From Collimonas sp. PA-H2 (GTDB taxonomy: Bacteria; Pseudomonadota; Gammaproteobacteria; Burkholderiales; Burkholderiaceae_D), in the NCBI RefSeq assembly GCF_002564105.1, contig NZ_PDBX01000001.1, positions 1,488,001 to 1,552,000 on the forward strand: a stretch of DNA of 64,000 bases, written 5' to 3'. Made by a program: the position numbers and the translations under genes. Of the stretch, positions 60,339 to 64,000 are shown piece after piece; position 1 is the stretch's first letter, and the number at the start of each line of letters is the position of its first letter. The notes beneath the pieces are model-generated. The model did no database searches. It was not told the DNA's origin and worked only from the letters and a program-made list of their open reading frames with translations.

Positions 60339-61220
60339 TTACAGCATCGCCTTCAGCAGACGCGCCATTTCCGAAGGATTCTTGGTCGTGGTGATGCCAC
60401 AGGCTTCCATGATGTCCAGCTTGGCTTGTGCTGTGTCAGCGCCGCCCGAGATCAGCGCGCCGGCATGGCCCATGCGCTTGCCCGGAGGAGCGGTGACGCC
60501 AGCGATGAAGCTGACCACTGGCTTCTTCATGTTGTCCTTGATCCAGTAAGCGGCATTCGCTTCGTCTGGACCGCCGATTTCGCCGATCATGATGACTGCA
60601 TCGGTTTCAGGATCGTCGTTGAACATCTTCATGATGTCGATGTGCTTCAAGCCGTTGATCGGATCGCCGCCGATGCCGACTGCCGACGACTGGCCCAGGC
60701 CCAGTGCGGTCAATTGACCGACTGCTTCATAAGTCAGGGTGCCGGAGCGCGAAACCACGCCGATACGGCCCTTCTTATGGATATGGCCCGGCATGATGCC
60801 GATCTTGATTTCGTCCGGTGTGATCAGGCCTGGGCAGTTAGGGCCCAGCAGCAAAGTCTTGCTGCCGGCTTTTGCCATGCGGTCTTTCAAGGCCAGCATA
60901 TCGCGCACTGGAATGCCTTCGGTGATGCAGATCGCCAGGTCTAGTTCGGCTTCAACTGCTTCCCAGATCGCTGCTGCCGCGCCTGCTGGCGGCACGTAGA
61001 TCACCGAAACGTTGGCGCCGGTGGCGGCCTTGGCTTCGGAAACGTTAGCGAAAATCGGGATGCCTTCGAAATCTTCACCTGCTTTTTTCGGGTTCACGCC
61101 GGCGACAAATGCGTTCTTGCCGTTTGCGTAATCGCGGCAGCCGCGGGTGTGAAATTGACCGGTCTTGCCGGTGATGCCTTGGGTGACGACTTTAGTGTCT
61201 TTGTTGATCAGGATCGACAT
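60339..61220 (-). CDS. sucD: succinyl-CoA synthetase alpha subunit
   Basis: Catalytic subunit of the TCA-cycle enzyme that couples succinyl-CoA cleavage to nucleotide triphosphate formation. The 293-residue protein has the CoA-binding start MSILINKDTKVVTQGITGKTGQFHT, NCPGLITPDEIKIGIMPG, SRSGTLTYEAVGQLT, GIGGDPINGL and the phosphorylated His in GKRMGHAGALISGG. It follows sucC by 19 bp, with a terminator at its end. Confidence 0.97.
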   Translation of the reverse strand: MSILINKDTKVVTQGITGKTGQFHTRGCRDYANGKNAFVAGVNPKKAGEDFEGIPIFANVSEAKAATGANVSVIYVPPAGAAAAIWEAVEAELDLAICITEGIPVRDMLALKDRMAKAGSKTLLLGPNCPGLITPDEIKIGIMPGHIHKKGRIGVVSRSGTLTYEAVGQLTALGLGQSSAVGIGGDPINGLKHIDIMKMFNDDPETDAVIMIGEIGGPDEANAAYWIKDNMKKPVVSFIAGVTAPPGKRMGHAGALISGGADTAQAKLDIMEACGITTTKNPSEMARLLKAML

Positions 61221-61239
61221 AGTTGTTCCTTGTTATTTA

Positions 61240-62406
61240 TTACTTACCGTTAGCAGCAGCAACAACCTTCTGCGCCGCTTCTTCCATGCTGTCCGCCGAG
61301 ATGATCGGCAGGCCGGAGTCGGCCAGCATTTTCTTGCCGATTTCTTCGTTGGTGCCCTTCATGCGGACCACCAGCGGCACTTTCAGCGAAACGGCTTTGG
61401 ATGCGGTGATGACGCCTTCGGCGATCACGTCGCAGCGCATGATGCCGCCGAAGATGTTGACCAGGATGGCTTTCAGGCCTGGGTTCTTCAACATGATCTT
61501 GAAGGCTTCAGTCACTTTTTCAGCAGTAGCACCGCCGCCGACGTCGAGGAAGTTGGCTGGCTCGCCGCCGAACAGCTTGATGGTGTCCATGGTGGCCATG
61601 GCCAGGCCGGCGCCGTTCACCAGGCAGCCGATATTGCCGTCGAGCGAGATGTAAGCCAGGTCGAACTTGGAAGCTTCGATTTCAGCTGGATCTTCTTCAT
61701 CCAGATCGCGGTAAGCGACGATTTCCGGGTGACGGAACAGGGCATTGGCGTCGAAGTTGAACTTGGCGTCCAGGGCGATGACCTTGCCGGAACCGGTGAC
61801 GATCAGCGGGTTGATTTCCGCCAGCGAGCAATCGGTATCCCAGTAAGCCTTGTACAGACCTTGCAACTGAACGCGCGCATCGGCGATCGAACCGGCAGGA
61901 ACGCCGATCAGGGTGCTGATGCTGTCAGCTTCAGCATCGGTCAGGCCGGTAGCCGGATCGATGACAACCTGGTGGATCTTTTCCGGATGGCTGGCTGCGA
62001 CTTCTTCGATGTCCATGCCGCCTTCGCTGGATGCCATCAGCACCACGCGCTGGCTGACGCGGTCGGTGACCATGCTCACATACAGTTCTTGCTTGATGTC
62101 AGCGCCTTCTTCGATCAGCAGGCGACGCACTTTCTGGCCTTCAGGGCCAGTCTGATGCGTGATCAGCTGCATGCCGAGAATCTGGTTGGCGTATTCGCGC
62201 ACTTGTTCCAGCGACTTGGCAACCTTGACGCCGCCGCCCTTGCCGCGACCGCCGGCATGGATCTGAGCTTTGACTACCCAAACCGAACCGCCGAGTGTTT
62301 CGGCTGCCTTGACCGCGTCATCGACGCTCAGGCACGGGATGCCACGCGGTGTTGTCACTCCGAACTGGCGGAGAATTTCTTTACCCTGATACTCATGGAT
62401 TTTCAT
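61240..62406 (-). CDS. sucC: succinyl-CoA synthetase beta subunit
   Basis: ATP-grasp subunit of 388 residues. It has [69 protein letters not shown] and the [18 protein letters not shown] and [15 protein letters not shown] segments that bind nucleotide and CoA or face the alpha subunit. sucD follows immediately and the DUF2889 gene precedes it, so the three share an operon. Confidence 0.97.
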   Translation of the reverse strand: MKIHEYQGKEILRQFGVTTPRGIPCLSVDDAVKAAETLGGSVWVVKAQIHAGGRGKGGGVKVAKSLEQVREYANQILGMQLITHQTGPEGQKVRRLLIEEGADIKQELYVSMVTDRVSQRVVLMASSEGGMDIEEVAASHPEKIHQVVIDPATGLTDAEADSISTLIGVPAGSIADARVQLQGLYKAYWDTDCSLAEINPLIVTGSGKVIALDAKFNFDANALFRHPEIVAYRDLDEEDPAEIEASKFDLAYISLDGNIGCLVNGAGLAMATMDTIKLFGGEPANFLDVGGGATAEKVTEAFKIMLKNPGLKAILVNIFGGIMRCDVIAEGVITASKAVSLKVPLVVRMKGTNEEIGKKMLADSGLPIISADSMEEAAQKVVAAANGK

Positions 62407-62426
62407 GCGAGCTTCCCTTCTGACAC

Positions 62427-63032
62427 TTAATTAAATGAAATTGCTTGGTTGGATAAATGAGTTTGTTGGTCTACTTCGGCTGGTGGGCTGATTGCCCACT
62501 TCGGATAATATTGGGCGACGACTGCGCCTTCACTACGTAAAGCATGACAGCGGTCGAGCTGGGGCGGCTTGCCCTGTCCGGCGGCAGCATCGGCGCCGCG
62601 GTCTATCTCGCCGCCGAAAGCCTGCAAGGCGGCGGTCGGCAAGATTTGCGCCAGCTCGGTTAAATGGGTGCAACCCAGGGCGCCGCCGATGCGCTCCTTG
62701 AGCATATAACGGAAGCCCTTGACCAGGCTCAGGCCGACCAGGGTTTTATACGCGGGGTTGATGGTATTGCAATAGCCCTGATACGGCACCGCTTCCGAAT
62801 TTGCTTCAACCTCGACGATGGTGAACTGGCGATCCAGCGTCAGCCGCAGCCACAGGCTGTGCAGCGGCGCGCCTGCGGGCAAGTTGCCGGCAGGTAAAGT
62901 AAGGTCGAAAGGCTTGGTATCGGTCAGGTGCGCATCCAGTTCCCACAAGCCGTCGTCGCGCACAAATGCTTCGATGTGAATCGCGCGGGTGTGCTTCAAC
63001 GCTCGGCGGGAAATGGATGGTGTCAGAGACAT
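62427..63032 (-). CDS. DUF2889-family protein
   Basis: A 201-residue protein of a family of unknown function. The N-terminal pattern [33 protein letters not shown] is its signature, followed by [44 protein letters not shown]. No signal peptide or membrane helix. Its stop is 20 bp before sucC, so it is probably the first gene of the sucCD operon. Confidence 0.88.
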   Translation of the reverse strand: MSLTPSISRRALKHTRAIHIEAFVRDDGLWELDAHLTDTKPFDLTLPAGNLPAGAPLHSLWLRLTLDRQFTIVEVEANSEAVPYQGYCNTINPAYKTLVGLSLVKGFRYMLKERIGGALGCTHLTELAQILPTAALQAFGGEIDRGADAAAGQGKPPQLDRCHALRSEGAVVAQYYPKWAISPPAEVDQQTHLSNQAISFN

Positions 63033-63286
63033 AATGGTGGACTTATTTGCGTGTCGTTACCACAGTTTCTATGGTAACTGCCGCTCCTGCGGTTTGCAAA
63101 AAACCCCAAAAGTGTAGCACAGCTTCGCTGGCTTAGCGATGTTGACGGACAGTTGCAAAATAGCCATCAACGGCGTTCGCCATGGAATCAGCTGGAGAAA
63201 CAAGAAGGCGCAAGATAGAAAGCAGTATGAGCATGCTGCCGGTTTTGTCGCATTTCAATCACATATATAAATGCAGCGCTTCGCTC

Positions 63287-63748
63287 TCAGCAATCTTCAG
63301 CGTCCTCATCCCCGCCTTTTACCGCTGCCTGTATGGCCCGATGAGAAAACCCGCGCTGCAGCAGGAAGCGCATCTGCTTGGCCCGTTCGGCAGCGTCCGC
63401 CGGCGGCTGATTGAATTTCTTGCGCCAGACCTCGCGCGCGCGCGCGACTTCGCCGCTGGCCAAGTCTGCCTTGATGTCCACCAGTGACTCGGCGTCAATC
63501 CCGTGGCTTTGCAATTCGGAGAGGATGCGGCTGTTGCCGTAGCGATGGGCGCGGCGGTGGATCAGTGATTCGGAGAAGCGCGATTGCGACAGCAGCTTGG
63601 CGGCTTCCAACGTGTCGAGCAAGGCTTCGATGTCGTCGCCTTCCTGTGCATAGCGCGCCAGTTTGCGCGCCAGTTCCAGGCGGCTGTGTTCGCGTGCCGA
63701 TAGATAGCGCAGCGCCCTGCCCTTCAGGCTGATTTGCAGTTTGGCCAT
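63287..63748 (-). CDS. recX: regulatory protein RecX
   Basis: Binds RecA filaments and limits RecA recombinase and co-protease activity. The 153-residue protein is built of three-helix repeats: [63 protein letters not shown] and [18 protein letters not shown]. It directly follows recA (about 180 bp), the standard recA-recX arrangement. Confidence 0.94.
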   Translation of the reverse strand: MAKLQISLKGRALRYLSAREHSRLELARKLARYAQEGDDIEALLDTLEAAKLLSQSRFSESLIHRRAHRYGNSRILSELQSHGIDAESLVDIKADLASGEVARAREVWRKKFNQPPADAAERAKQMRFLLQRGFSHRAIQAAVKGGDEDAEDC

Positions 63749-63835
63749 CTCCGCTTTCCGAGTAATGCGTATTAAGTATCAAGTAGCGCTGGTTATGTAC
63801 TTTATGTACTGTATGTGCAGCTCGCTACAAACAAC

Positions 63836-63880
63836 AACGCCTTTCAAAAACCCGTTGCGCGGAATTTTATGAAAGGCGTT
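63836..63880 (-). terminator. hairpin between recA and recX
   Basis: AACGCCTTTCA and TGAAAGGCGTT are exact complements with a 23-base loop. It may attenuate recA read-through so that recX is made at a lower level. Confidence 0.6.
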
Positions 63881-63931
63881 TTCTTTGACTACCCAGCCGG
63901 CTTAATTGCTTAAGCGAGGCCGGCCAGGATG

Positions 63932-64000
63932 TTAGACCGGCTCTTCAGCCTTGGCCGCGGCCGCAGCAGCGGCTTTATTGGCCTTGGCAGCGGCTTTGTC
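63932..64000 (-). CDS. recA: RecA, last 22 codons (cut by window edge)
   Basis: The reverse strand ends KANKAAAAAAKAEEPV and a TAA stop. A Lys/Ala/Glu-rich tail is typical of betaproteobacterial RecA, and recX lies just downstream. The identity comes from context plus this tail, since no catalytic part is in the window. Confidence 0.75.
   Translation of the reverse strand, partial: DKAAAKANKAAAAAAAKAEEPV

Overview
The window is a bacterial chromosome segment from a betaproteobacterium of the order Burkholderiales, most likely family Oxalobacteraceae (Collimonas/Herbaspirillum-like). The evidence is gene order: gyrA-serC-pheA-hisC-tyrA-aroA, ompA-ubiG-gph, and recA-recX-DUF2889-sucCD followed by pilin and oligosaccharyltransferase. 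The tmRNA tag (ANDNSYALAA) and the rRNA operon (16S, tRNA-Ile, tRNA-Ala, 23S, 5S) fit the same placement. Genus is inferred from gene content only.

Layout. 0-7.6 kb (minus strand): aromatic amino acid, histidine and serine biosynthesis plus gyrA; aroA is cut by the left edge. 7.8-15.3 kb (plus): two related OmpA-domain envelope proteins, ubiG, gph, a 1225-residue AsmA-like/DUF748 protein and ssrA. 15.3-19.1 kb: a mobile-element-rich stretch behind ssrA. It holds an intact ISL3-type insertion sequence with an 8-bp target duplication, a second partial copy of the ssrA 3' end split by a 179-bp MITE-like element, and a 55-bp repeat on both sides of a LysR/aldo-keto reductase pair. 19.2-27.8 kb: a family-3 solute-binding protein, an orphan barstar, an autoregulated LacI-controlled ABC uptake operon ending in a metallophosphoesterase, a GNAT acetyltransferase and a patatin. 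27.9-33.8 kb: a complete minus-strand rRNA operon with terminator, spacer tRNAs, boxA-like elements and a strong promoter.

33.8-40 kb: mgtC, tcdA, hemerythrin-pdxH, cfa, msrA and ompW. 40-48 kb (minus): tsaC/sua5-purK-purE-purC with overlapping or abutting ends, then fba, pyk and pgk separated by palindromic REP-like repeats. 48-53.9 kb: ilvE, a small zinc-finger protein, a SnoaL-like protein, a YheT hydrolase, an unrecognised conserved protein, a BepA-like M48 protease and moaC. 54-58.1 kb: a WaaL/Wzy-type ligase, a PglL-type O-oligosaccharyltransferase and a cysteine-free type IV pilin with a clear sigma-54 promoter, which together suggest an O-glycosylated pilus. 58.5-64 kb: FHA and PP2C proteins, sucD, sucC, a DUF2889 protein, recX and the last 22 codons of recA.

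Most genes are housekeeping genes in conserved order. The unusual content is the nested-insertion history behind ssrA, the several palindromic repeat families, the uncharacterised LacI-ABC-phosphoesterase operon, the pilin/PglL pair and an alanine at the main quinolone-resistance position of GyrA.
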